A stretch of DNA of 47,235 bases. Origin: Opitutia bacterium UBA6410 (lineage in GTDB: Bacteria; Verrucomicrobiota; Verrucomicrobiia; Opitutales; Intestinicryptomonadaceae). Positions 34,742 to 43,208 of the stretch are shown one piece after another (positions within the stretch are counted from its first letter, which is position 1; the number at the start of each line of letters is the position of its first letter). The stretch lies in the NCBI GenBank assembly GCA_002437405.1, contig DJPO01000070.1, positions 1 to 47,235 of the forward strand, given 5' to 3'. The notes beneath the pieces are model-generated. The model was not told where the DNA came from. It saw only the letters and a program-made list of their open reading frames with translations, and did no database searches. The position numbers and the translations under genes are program-made.

Positions 34742-35974
34742 ATGTCGCGTTATTACATGGGCGGAATCTGCGGAATGGGAATGTCGCCTCTGGCGGCGTT
34801 TCTCGCGGAGGAGGGGTGCGAAATCGACGGACTCGACGACGCGCCGAACCCCGAGCTTAAGAAAAAGCTCGAGGCAATCGGCGTAAAATTCCGCGCCCCC
34901 GGCGGACGCTACGACGGAATCGTAATCAGCACAGCCCTCGCGCGCCGCAAGGGCGAATTCGAACCGTTTTGCGACCCAGAAAACATAATGCGCCGCGGCG
35001 AATGCTGGGCGAAAATCTGCAAGCCCCGCAAGCTCACGGCGGTTGTCGGCAGCCACGGCAAAAGCACGGTCAGCGCGCTTATGGCGCACGCAATCACAAA
35101 GCTGGGGCTTGACGGCGGATACCTCGTGGGGGCGATTCCCAACGGCTTTCCGATGCACAGACACTGCGCGGAGGGGAAGACCGTAATTTCGGAAATCGAC
35201 GAAAGCGATGCGACAATCGAAAACTTTTCGCCCGAAATCACCGTCGCGCTGAACGCCGACCTCGACCACACCGACACATACGCCGACGAAGACAAATTGG
35301 CGCAGATGTTCGCAAGGCTGTTTTCGCGCACAAAGGGAACGGTAGTCTATCCGTCCTCCGACGCCGTTTTGGCGGAGGCGGCGCGCCGCAGCGCGGCAAG
35401 GGCGGTTGCGGTGCAAATCGGCGGCGACTACTTTTCGATAAACAAGCAAATGGCTCTCGCGGGGCTGAAGGCGACGTTCCCGAACGCGGACTTTCCCGAA
35501 AACATTTTCGACGACTTCGCGGGGCTTCAGCGGCGCAACGAAAAAATCTTCGACAACGGCAGGCTCGAGGTAGTCTCCGACTACGCCCACCACCCCAACG
35601 AAGTAAAATCGTTCCTCGCGCGCTACCTTCCGCAGTCCGACGCCGAGACGTTCGTCTTCTTCCAGCCGCACAGATACACGCGCACAAAACGCTTCGCGGC
35701 GGACTTCGCGAAAATCCTGTCGGCGGCGGCGCATGAAAGCGGCGCGCGCATATTCGTCCTGCCCGTGTACGCCGCCAGCGAAATCCCCGACCCGCTCGGC
35801 GAAAGCGACGCGATAACAAAGCCCGCCTCGCCCGAAATTAAACTTGCCCGATTCGGCGACTTCTTCAATATGGCAAACAGCCTGCTCGAAAACCGCCGCC
35901 GCGCGAGAATCGCGTTCGTCGGCGCGGGCGACTTCCACTTTGCCGCAAAAAAATTTTTCTCCGAAATAAAATGA
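34742..35974 (+). CDS. murC: UDP-N-acetylmuramate:L-alanine ligase
   Basis: This 410-residue Mur ligase adds the first stem-peptide residue. It has an N-terminal GGICGMGMSPLA loop and an ATP loop GSHGKST (103-109, with serines where GTHGKTT is common). The central domain includes EIDESDATIENF and DLDHTDTYAD, and the C-terminal signatures are SDYAHHPNEV and FQPHRYTRTKRF. It is shorter than most MurC proteins (about 450-490), mainly through a compact C-terminal domain. The murB gene that often follows murC, alone or fused, is missing. The stop overlaps the ddl start by 4 nt. Confidence 0.92.
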   Translation: MSRYYMGGICGMGMSPLAAFLAEEGCEIDGLDDAPNPELKKKLEAIGVKFRAPGGRYDGIVISTALARRKGEFEPFCDPENIMRRGECWAKICKPRKLTAVVGSHGKSTVSALMAHAITKLGLDGGYLVGAIPNGFPMHRHCAEGKTVISEIDESDATIENFSPEITVALNADLDHTDTYADEDKLAQMFARLFSRTKGTVVYPSSDAVLAEAARRSAARAVAVQIGGDYFSINKQMALAGLKATFPNADFPENIFDDFAGLQRRNEKIFDNGRLEVVSDYAHHPNEVKSFLARYLPQSDAETFVFFQPHRYTRTKRFAADFAKILSAAAHESGARIFVLPVYAASEIPDPLGESDAITKPASPEIKLARFGDFFNMANSLLENRRRARIAFVGAGDFHFAAKKFFSEIK

Positions 35975-36903
35975 ACAAGGAAATCATAGTTTTCAGCGGG
36001 GGCATTTCCCCCGAACGCGACGTTTCGCTGGTGAGCGGAAAAAACGTATTCGAGGCACTCTCGAAGAACTTCAAAACCCGCGCGGTTCAGCTCGACAAGA
36101 ACGAACTTCCGCAGGGGCTGAACCCCGCCGAATGCATAATCTACCCCGCAATGCACGGCGACTACGGCGAAGACGGAACGCTTCAGGCGCAGCTCGACGC
36201 CGCGGGCTTCGAATACGCGGGCTGCGGAAGCCTCTCCAGCCGCGTATGCATGGTAAAACCCGCTACCAAGGCGTTGCTCAAGTTCGCAAAAATCCCCGTC
36301 GCGCGCTCGCTCGAATTCGATGCTACAGAAAAAAAACCCTCCGCCGCGATTTTGACCGAACTCTTCCCCAACGGCTGCGTCGTAAAGCCCGCCGACAAGG
36401 GAAGCAGCGTCGGGCTGTCGGTCGTCCACAGCCAAGCGGAAGCCGCCGCCGCGCTCGAAAGCATAACAGAGGGCGCGTGGCTCGCGGAGGAATTCGTCAA
36501 GGGTCGCGAATTTTCGATAGGCGTAATCTACGGCAAGGCGGCGGGAGTCGTCGAGATAATCCCCGAGGGCGGAGTCTACGACTACAAGCGCAAGTACACG
36601 GCGGGCTCGACGAAATACGTCTACCCCGCGCAGATTTCCGAATCCGCCGCCGCCGCAATGCGCGCCGCCGCCGAAAAGGCGTTCGAAGCCTGCGGCTGCA
36701 GAGACTTCGCGAGGGTCGATTTCATAATGTACGAAGAGTCCGCCCCGAAATTCGTGGTGCTCGAAATCAACACGCTCCCCGGAATGACGCCCACAAGCCT
36801 GCTGCCCAAGAGCGCATCGTGCATCGGCTACGACTTCGAGTCGCTCTGCAAAAAGCTCGTCGAGGGCGCGCTCGCCCGCCACGCAAAAAAATACGGCAAA
36901 TAA
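35971..36903 (+). CDS. ddl: D-alanine:D-alanine ligase
   Basis: This 310-residue ATP-grasp ligase makes the D-Ala-D-Ala dipeptide used by MurF. The N-terminal GGISPERDVSLVSG contains the substrate-binding E15. MHGDYGEDGT, KPADKGSSVGLS, EEFVKGREFS and the metal-binding EINTLPGMT follow in the family order. It overlaps murC by 4 nt, and its stop codon shares one base with the ftsQ start. The MurF-Ddl pair in one operon supports vancomycin-type D-Ala-D-Ala termini. Confidence 0.95.
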   Translation: MNKEIIVFSGGISPERDVSLVSGKNVFEALSKNFKTRAVQLDKNELPQGLNPAECIIYPAMHGDYGEDGTLQAQLDAAGFEYAGCGSLSSRVCMVKPATKALLKFAKIPVARSLEFDATEKKPSAAILTELFPNGCVVKPADKGSSVGLSVVHSQAEAAAALESITEGAWLAEEFVKGREFSIGVIYGKAAGVVEIIPEGGVYDYKRKYTAGSTKYVYPAQISESAAAAMRAAAEKAFEACGCRDFARVDFIMYEESAPKFVVLEINTLPGMTPTSLLPKSASCIGYDFESLCKKLVEGALARHAKKYGK

Positions 36904-37802
36904 TGGCGAAAAAGCCTCCAGAAAAAAAGCCCTCCACTTGGCGCGACCTCAACGCGGCAAGCTCCAAGAAAAGGCGAAAAATCCCGCTTTCGCTGCGCGC
37001 AAAGCTGCGCGTTGCGTGGCTTTGGATACGCGCAATTGCGCTCGCGGCAATCGTCGGAGCTCTCGGCTACGGCGCGTATTATCTTTACGAAAACACGTTC
37101 TTCGAGGAGATTTTCAGCGCGAAAAGCGGCGAAGTCAAAAGGGTCGAATTCAAAACCGACGGGCTGATTACCGCAAAGTGGCTCGCGGATTTCGTAAACA
37201 TTCCCAAGAACGCCAAGCTCAACGAGGTCGATATTTTCGCGATAAAAAACGCCCTGACCGCCCTGCCGCAGGTCGAGTCCGCCGCGGTCGAGCGCGCGTA
37301 CCCCGACGCGATAAAAATCACGCTCGTGGAATACAAGCCGTTTATGAAGCTCTTCACGCAGGTGTCGGGCAAGCAGCGCATTTTCATTATGACCCTCGGC
37401 GGAAAATTCTTCGAACCCGTCTGCATTCCGCCCGAAATGATAGACGCAATGCCCAAGCTCGAGGGCTGGAAGCCCGTCTTTTCGGGCAGCAGCCCCGCGG
37501 ACTACAAGGCGGCGGGGAAAGTCGCGGAATTTCTGGAGGCGGCGTACAAATACGCGCCGCAGGAGGCTCGGGGCTGGAAGAGAATCGACGTGTCCGAGCT
37601 CGAGAGCCGCACGCTCCCGCTAATCTGTGTGCGCACCGACTCGGACATGGAAATCGTCTTCGCCCCCAAGGACTACAAAAAACAGTTCGAGCGGCTTGAA
37701 TATATCTTGCGTTATCGCAAGGAAAATCCTTTAACTATCATCAAGCGTATAGACCTTTCGATAAAAGGCTGGGCACCCGTAAAAATCAAGACTTCGAAAT
37801 GA
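36903..37802 (+). CDS. ftsQ: Cell division protein FtsQ
   Basis: This 299-residue bitopic protein has a 37-residue, strongly basic cytoplasmic N terminus, one span (about 38-61) and a POTRA domain (about 78-147, with SAAVERAYPDAIKITLVEY). A C-terminal FtsQ domain completes it. FtsQ links the early and late divisome through FtsL/FtsB. The frame is open much further upstream inside ddl, but the ATG at 36903 overlapping the ddl stop (TAATG) is the natural start. The ftsA start overlaps its stop by 4 nt. Confidence 0.9.
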   Translation: MAKKPPEKKPSTWRDLNAASSKKRRKIPLSLRAKLRVAWLWIRAIALAAIVGALGYGAYYLYENTFFEEIFSAKSGEVKRVEFKTDGLITAKWLADFVNIPKNAKLNEVDIFAIKNALTALPQVESAAVERAYPDAIKITLVEYKPFMKLFTQVSGKQRIFIMTLGGKFFEPVCIPPEMIDAMPKLEGWKPVFSGSSPADYKAAGKVAEFLEAAYKYAPQEARGWKRIDVSELESRTLPLICVRTDSDMEIVFAPKDYKKQFERLEYILRYRKENPLTIIKRIDLSIKGWAPVKIKTSK

Positions 37803-38998
37803 GCGAAAGCAAAACAATAGCGGCGTTGGAAATCGGCACTGGCAAAATGCAGGTGTTCATCGGGGAAATTGTCGACAACAAAATGCTCAACCTCGTGGGC
37901 GTCGGACAGGCGGCGACGGACGGCGTGAAAAAAGCCGACATCATCGACGTCAAAAAAGCCGCCGAGCAGGCGCAGGCCGCGATTGTGATGGCTGAACGCT
38001 CGTGCAGCGTGCCGATAAAATCGGTGTGTCTGGGAATCAGCGGAACGCACATTCAGGGCTTCAGGAATATTGGGTCGGCGAGCGTCGCGGGCTCGGACGG
38101 AATAGTCCGCAAAAGCGACGTCGAGCGCGCCAAGGAGGACGCCAAAAGCAAAACCCTCCCCGAGGGCAGAAGCTATATCCACAGAATCTGCTGCGGATTC
38201 TATCTCGACGACGACAGATTTTCCGCCGACCCTGTCGGAGAACGCGCTTCGAGAATCGTCGCCGAATACTGGATGGTGCACGGCGACAGCGACAAAATCC
38301 GCGCGGCGATGCACGTCGTGCAGAGCTTCGGGCTGGAGGTCGAATATCTGGTGTTCTCGGGGCTGGCGTCGGCAATGGCGGTGACTTCGGCGGCGCAAAA
38401 GGAAAACGGCGTGCTGGTTGTCGACATCGGCTGCGGGACGAGCGACTACGCGTTCTACAAAAACGGTCTGCCCGTTCAGGTCGGGGTAATCCCCGTCGGC
38501 GGCGACCACATCACAAACGACCTTTCATTCGGAATTCGCCTGAGCCGCAAAAATTCCGAGCGCATAAAAACGCGCTTCGGCAAGGCGGTCATCACCAAGG
38601 ACGAGCGCGACACGAAGTTCTGGAGTCTGGGCGACAAGCAGATAGGCGACAGGAAAATTCCGCTCGAGGCGATAAACAAGGTAATCCGCGCGCGCCTCGA
38701 AGAGCTGTTTTTGCTGCTGCGCCAAGATATGATTGAGCACTTCGCCGAGGGCGCGGTCAACGAAGTCGTCCTCACGGGCGGAACGTCGAAACTCGCGGGA
38801 ATATGCGAGCTCGCCGAAGCCGTGCTCGAACGCCCCTGCTCGCTCGGAAAATTCGACGCGTCCGTCGCCGAAAACCTGCGCCATCAGGAGTTCGCAACCG
38901 CACTCGGGCTGCTCGAATACGCGCGAATGAAGGAGACGAAAGCCGACAGGCGCGGCGAATCATTCGCAGACAAACTCGCAAAAATTTTCAAAATATAA
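37799..38998 (+). CDS. ftsA: Cell division protein FtsA
   Basis: This 399-residue actin-like protein tethers FtsZ filaments to the membrane. Nucleotide-site segments ALEIGTGKMQVFIGE (9-23), VVDIGCGTSDYAFY and VVLTGGTSKLAGI are present, as is the FtsA-specific 1C subdomain (SVCLGISGTHIQG). The protein ends with FADKLAKIFKI, an amphipathic helix that fits the membrane-targeting sequence. It overlaps ftsQ by 4 nt and ftsZ by 1 nt. Confidence 0.94.
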   Translation: MSESKTIAALEIGTGKMQVFIGEIVDNKMLNLVGVGQAATDGVKKADIIDVKKAAEQAQAAIVMAERSCSVPIKSVCLGISGTHIQGFRNIGSASVAGSDGIVRKSDVERAKEDAKSKTLPEGRSYIHRICCGFYLDDDRFSADPVGERASRIVAEYWMVHGDSDKIRAAMHVVQSFGLEVEYLVFSGLASAMAVTSAAQKENGVLVVDIGCGTSDYAFYKNGLPVQVGVIPVGGDHITNDLSFGIRLSRKNSERIKTRFGKAVITKDERDTKFWSLGDKQIGDRKIPLEAINKVIRARLEELFLLLRQDMIEHFAEGAVNEVVLTGGTSKLAGICELAEAVLERPCSLGKFDASVAENLRHQEFATALGLLEYARMKETKADRRGESFADKLAKIFKI

Positions 38999-40383
38999 TG
39001 GCGGAAGACAGACAGAAAATCCGTGTGCGCGTCGTCGGAGTCGGCGGCGCGGGCGTGAAAATCGCGGGGGCGATTGCCGCTTCGGGCGAGATCGCCGCAG
39101 ACTTCGCCGCGGTCGATACCGACGCCGATTCCCTGCGCGACTGCCCCGTCGAAAACGCAGCCTGCATAGGCGCGTCGATTACAAACTCGATGGGCTCGGG
39201 CGGCGACGCGGCGGCGGCGAAGGAGGCGGCAATCGCCGACCTGGGCGTCCTAAAGCGCATAGCCGACGGCACGGACATTTTCATCTGCATAGCGGGTCTT
39301 GGCGGCGGCACGGGAAGCGTCGTCGCGCCGATTCTCTGCAAGCTCGCGGCGGAAAGTTCGGCGAAGCTCGTGGTTTCGTTTTCGCTCCTGCCGTTGTCGG
39401 TCGAGGGCTCTGACAAGGCGTCGCTCGCGCACCGTTCGGCGCGCTATATGCGCAAAGTCTGCGACGCCGCCGCGGTTCTGCCCAACGACATTATTTTAGC
39501 CCGCTCGAACCTCCCCGTCCGCGAGGCGTTCGACGCCGCGAATATGTATGTAATTTCCGCCGTGCGCGAAATCTGCGCGATGCTTTCGAAAAGCGGAATC
39601 GTCAACATCGACCTGCCCTCCTTCAAAAAAGTATTTTTCAAAAAAGGCAACCCGACTTTCTTCGGAATCGGCTGCGGAAGCGGCGCGAACGCCGTTGCGG
39701 ACGCCGTGGGCGAGCTTTCCGTATCCCCGCTGATTAACGGCGGGAACGCAGTCGCGGCGGAAAGTCTTATGCTATCGCTGGTCTGCGGCGAGTCGTTCGG
39801 AATGAACCAAATGCAGTCGCTTTTCGAAAGTGCGGCAAAAACGTTCGGCGTTTCCGAAAAAATATGTTTCGGGGCAATAGTGGACAAGCGGCTCGGGGAC
39901 AAAATAAAAGTCTGCGCGATGGGCATTGCCGCCGACGCTCCCGTCCAGCGCAAGATGGGCGAATTCGCCCCCGTAAAGCCCCAGCCCGCCGAGCCGACAA
40001 CACCGACGCCAAATCTTCAAACGCCCGACCGCCCCGCGTCGGAGCGGGCTGTGCAGGTCGAACACGAAAAGCCGAAGCCCGCCCGTCAATTCGGCGCGGA
40101 GGAGCGTGCGCTACATACTCCTACGCCCGACGAAAAGCCCGCAGAAATAGTACGCGAAGAGCCGAAGAAAAAATCGCGCGGATTTTTCGGGTTCGGGCGT
40201 TCAAAACGTGCGGAGAAAGCAGCGCAGGAGGCAAGCCAGACGGAGCAGTCGGAATTTAAATTCGTAGAGATGTCGGAGCAGAGGGGCTTTTTTGCGGACA
40301 CCCCCGTGAACATTCGCAAGGGCGAGGACTTAGACGTACCAACGTTCATGCGCCGCAACATCAAAATCAACTTAGGCTCTTAG
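38998..40383 (+). CDS. ftsZ: Cell division protein FtsZ, divergent
   Basis: This 461-residue tubulin homologue is aligned by GVGGAG (14-19), VDTDADSL (39-46), the tubulin signature GLGGGTGS (100-107), LPNDIIL (161-167) and the T7 loop. It is unusually divergent. The glycine loop lacks the normal GGGGN, GGGTGS is followed by VVAP instead of GAAP, and the T7 loop reads N203-I-D205-L-P-S208 where NxDxxD is expected, so the second catalytic Asp is Ser. The linker (about 320-440) is Pro-, Glu- and Lys-rich. The tail has LDVPTFMRR (445-453), matching the conserved FtsA-binding peptide. The start overlaps the ftsA stop by 1 nt. A FtsZ function is secure; normal GTPase activity is not. Confidence 0.92.
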   Translation: MAEDRQKIRVRVVGVGGAGVKIAGAIAASGEIAADFAAVDTDADSLRDCPVENAACIGASITNSMGSGGDAAAAKEAAIADLGVLKRIADGTDIFICIAGLGGGTGSVVAPILCKLAAESSAKLVVSFSLLPLSVEGSDKASLAHRSARYMRKVCDAAAVLPNDIILARSNLPVREAFDAANMYVISAVREICAMLSKSGIVNIDLPSFKKVFFKKGNPTFFGIGCGSGANAVADAVGELSVSPLINGGNAVAAESLMLSLVCGESFGMNQMQSLFESAAKTFGVSEKICFGAIVDKRLGDKIKVCAMGIAADAPVQRKMGEFAPVKPQPAEPTTPTPNLQTPDRPASERAVQVEHEKPKPARQFGAEERALHTPTPDEKPAEIVREEPKKKSRGFFGFGRSKRAEKAAQEASQTEQSEFKFVEMSEQRGFFADTPVNIRKGEDLDVPTFMRRNIKINLGS

Positions 40384-40439
40384 ATAAATAGTTGGTTTTG
40401 CCCCTGAACTTGAAACAAAAGTTTTTTTATTCTGCCCCT

Positions 40440-41022
40440 ATGAATTTATCAGATATTTCAAAAAAGATTATCTTATTACAAAAAGAAAGAGAAAGTTGGA
40501 AGCATTGTTTAATTTATTGGATTCCGATACTGTTTTTAGCCAGTCCGTTACTTTATGCAGTATATTCACCCAAATGGGTTATATATTGGTTCACCGATTT
40601 TAATTGGGTTTTACCTTATGGCGGAGGATTCGGAGACACCGAAACAGTAATTGTTTCGAATGTAATAAGGGCTACCATAATGTTTATACCTGCTTACTCC
40701 TACTTAATAATAATGCATGCTATTTCAAAGAAAAACAGCATTATGGGAAAATTCGTTTTTTTATTTACCTACAATAACATTAACATTGGCTTTTATTATA
40801 CTCTATTTCCCCAATAGAGTAATATCAATTATAAATAGCATGGGAAATACTTTTAGACGAGACCTTGCATTGGTTTGGACTACTTCTATTTGGTTTTTTG
40901 TAATAATGATTTCTTTGTTATTATTGTTGCCCCAGAGCAGCCCGAAAAAGCTTTGGAGTATTTATGCAATTGTTGTATTGAATGTAATTGTGGGCAGCTT
41001 TCTTGCGTCGCTTGCCCGTTGA
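40440..41022 (+). pseudogene. Frameshifted membrane protein gene in an AT-rich insert
   Basis: Two overlapping frames (40440-40817 and the frame ending at 41022) join into one plausible roughly 193-residue, five-span membrane protein if one T is removed from the run of seven T at 40756-40762. The joined product has hydrophobic segments before and after the shift, including one that crosses it (FYLPTITLTLAFII). Base composition is strikingly AT-rich compared with ftsZ upstream and trxA downstream, and codons are A/T-ending. This suggests horizontal acquisition. The shift may be a real mutation, a phase-variable tract or a sequencing error. The family is not recognised. Confidence 0.55.
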
Positions 41023-41238
41023 TTTGCCTTCTTTTTTAGCCAATCAACTTACCCCTTGCAAGTTCTGCCATAACTTTGGGTACAAATCAGAGTGGATATT
41101 AAAAAAGATGACACCGAAAGAATATCGATGTCACCTTTTGTCTAAATCAAAAAATTCCTTAATTGCGCATTTTTATTGCCCAGTTTTGGGATACAGTTTA
41201 TTGCGCGAATCCTTTTTGTTGGTTGGGCGTTTTCGATT
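41023..41238. other. AT-rich intergenic remainder of the insert
   Basis: This continues the low-GC composition of the preceding broken gene up to the trxA stop codon. A short TGACA/TGTCA inverted repeat near 41110-41135 followed by four T is too weak to call a terminator. No ORF is credible. Confidence 0.4.
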
Positions 41239-41556
41239 TTAAAGCTTTTTCAGCTTTTCCAAAAGCGCGTCTTTTGTCGCCATTCCCGAGATTCCTTTTT
41301 GCTGGGATTTCTTGAAGAATATTATCGTCGGGATTTGCGTTATTCCGAATCTGTCCGCCAACTGCGGTTCATCGTCCACGTTGACTTTGCAGATTGTCGC
41401 GCTGTCGCCCACTGTTTCGGCGAGTTCGTCGATTGTCGGACCGAGCATGCGGCACGGGCCGCACCACGGCGCCCAGAAATCGACGAGCACGGGTTTATCC
41501 GACGCTATCGCCGCGTCGAATGTTTCCGAGGTCAAATGTTTTACTTTGTTGGACAT
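41239..41556 (-). CDS. trxA: Thioredoxin
   Basis: This 105-residue protein is a typical stand-alone thioredoxin with the redox motif W31-C32-G-P-C35 and cis-proline P76 (QIPT). It has no signal peptide, so it is a cytoplasmic disulfide reductase dependent on thioredoxin reductase. The sequence KPVLVDFWAPWCGPC is textbook. It lies 63 bp downstream of the tail-anchored gene on the same strand. Confidence 0.96.
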   Translation of the reverse strand: MSNKVKHLTSETFDAAIASDKPVLVDFWAPWCGPCRMLGPTIDELAETVGDSATICKVNVDDEPQLADRFGITQIPTIIFFKKSQQKGISGMATKDALLEKLKKL

Positions 41557-41619
41557 ATTTTCTTTTGTTTAATTATTCGGATTATTCGACCCGAATTTAA
41601 GCGGTTTTGTTCGTCGATT

Positions 41620-41913
41620 TTATACGTCCAAAACAATCAGCACTGCGAACGCGATTGCTACCGCCGCCGCGAGGAAGTCCACCGCAACCGAAAGTGCGCT
41701 CGGCGAATCGCCCTTCTGCACAACGGGCATTGCCGCCTTTGCGCCTACTGCATTGAATGCGGGCTTTTTTATGTTGGCTTTCGGCAGAACTACCGCCTTG
41801 GGCGCGGGAAACGTCTGTGCTGCGGGAGCTTCGGGCAAAACGGGTTTCGGCGCTTCGGGGAGCACGGGTTTGACTTCGTTGGTCTGGTTTTCTGCGTTGA
41901 TTTCTTCCGACAT
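41620..41913 (-). CDS. Small tail-anchored membrane protein with Pro-rich repeats
   Basis: This 97-residue protein is not recognised. An acidic start (MSEEINAENQ) is followed by a proline-rich stretch with a tandem KPVLPEAP repeat and related motifs up to about residue 60. A single hydrophobic helix at the very C terminus (about 77-96, FLAAAVAIAFAVLIVLDV) would leave the N-terminal part in the cytoplasm. The ATG at 41913 has a good AAGGA ribosome site, and the longer frame upstream to 41982 is less likely. It is divergent from prfB and may share transcription with trxA. Confidence 0.7.
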   Translation of the reverse strand: MSEEINAENQTNEVKPVLPEAPKPVLPEAPAAQTFPAPKAVVLPKANIKKPAFNAVGAKAAMPVVQKGDSPSALSVAVDFLAAAVAIAFAVLIVLDV

Positions 41914-42059
41914 ATTTTTTCCTTGGGGTAAAAAGTTGAAACAGCGGTTTGAGCCCGTTTGCCCAAGCCGCGCGCTTTCCATTCAATATCCCCATTTATT
42001 TTTCGATTTCAAGCTTTTTTGTGTTGATAAAAATCCGATTGGCGGGAAAATCCGAAACC

Positions 42060-43202
42060 ATGATTGTTGATATGGACGTAAAGGCCGCCGCCGAGGAAAT
42101 CCGGAAGCGTTTCGGCTACCTGTGGAAGTTCCTCGACATCGACCGCAAGCGCGTCGAAATCTCGGAGCTGGAGTCGAAGATGGCCGCCCCCACCTTTTGG
42201 GACGACCACTCCGCCGCCCAATCGGTCATTGCGGAGCTCACCCGCCTCAAAAATTTGGTAAATCCCCTCGTAGCCCTCAAAAAGCGCACCGAAGACCTTT
42301 CCGCGCTCTTCGAGCTTGCCGAGGAATCCGACGAAGACGCCGCCCTCGCGCAGGAGCTCGCCGACGAAACCTCCGCGCTCAAAAACGCCCTCGACACCGC
42401 CGAAATCGAATCCTTTCTCAGCGGCCCCCACGACTCGTGCAACGCAATTGTCACAATCCACGCGGGCGCGGGCGGCACGGAGAGCTGCGACTGGGCGGAA
42501 ATGCTGCTTAGAATGTACCTAAGATGGGCGGAACGCCGCGGGTACAAGACCGAAATCGAGGACGTCCAGCCCGGCGAAGAGGCGGGGCTTACCCGCGTAA
42601 CTTTCAGGGTCGTCGGCGCGAACGCGTACGGCTATTGCAAGGCGGAGCGCGGAGTCCACAGGCTCGTCAGAATCAGCCCCTTCGACGCCAACAAGCGCAG
42701 GCACACGTCTTTCGCGTCGGTCGATGTCATCGCCGAAATCGAGGACGACATCGATATGGACATCAAGGACGAGGATTTGAAAATCGACACCTACCGCTCG
42801 AGCGGCAAGGGCGGCCAGCACGTCAACAAGACCGAGTCCGCCGTGCGCATCACGCACCTGCCGACGGGCATAGTCGTGGCGTGCCAAAACGAGCGTTCGC
42901 AATTCAAAAACAAGGCGAGCGCGATGAAAATCCTCAAGAGCCGAATCTACGAAAAACTGCTCGACCAAAAGCGTACCGAGATGGACAGATTCTACGGCGA
43001 AAAGGGCGAAATCTCGTGGGGCAACCAAATCCGAAGCTATGTTTTCCAGCCCTACCAGCTCGTCAAGGACTTGCGCACGGGCGCGGAGACGGGCAATCTG
43101 CAGGCGGTCATGGACGGAGACTTGGATATGTTCGTGAACGCGTGGCTGCGCGCGGGTATGCCGACGGTCAGAAACAAAAACTACGCTACCGACGACGAAT
43201 AA
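42060..43202 (+). CDS. prfB: Peptide chain release factor 2
   Basis: This 380-residue class I release factor recognises UGA and UAA. The stop-codon tripeptide SPF is at 206-208 and the peptidyl-tRNA hydrolysis motif GGQ at 251-253. The region equivalent to the E. coli programmed frameshift reads straight through (WKFLDIDRK, no CUUUGA), so the autoregulatory +1 shift is absent. The frame is open upstream to 41949. ATG 42060 or 42072 fits the family N terminus. It heads a plus-strand group with a hypothetical gene, a lipoprotein and an M23 protein. Confidence 0.95.
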   Translation: MIVDMDVKAAAEEIRKRFGYLWKFLDIDRKRVEISELESKMAAPTFWDDHSAAQSVIAELTRLKNLVNPLVALKKRTEDLSALFELAEESDEDAALAQELADETSALKNALDTAEIESFLSGPHDSCNAIVTIHAGAGGTESCDWAEMLLRMYLRWAERRGYKTEIEDVQPGEEAGLTRVTFRVVGANAYGYCKAERGVHRLVRISPFDANKRRHTSFASVDVIAEIEDDIDMDIKDEDLKIDTYRSSGKGGQHVNKTESAVRITHLPTGIVVACQNERSQFKNKASAMKILKSRIYEKLLDQKRTEMDRFYGEKGEISWGNQIRSYVFQPYQLVKDLRTGAETGNLQAVMDGDLDMFVNAWLRAGMPTVRNKNYATDDE

Positions 43203-43208
43203 ACTTTT

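Noticed and set aside
34700..36882. Two long minus-strand frames (about 410-420 codons) opposite murC and ddl
   Set aside because: They are antisense to recognised enzymes with all motifs, and their composition is that of GC-rich antisense translation.
41176..41931. A 251-codon plus-strand frame over trxA and the tail-anchored gene
   Set aside because: It is antisense to thioredoxin, which is unmistakable, and no ribosome site or domain is present.
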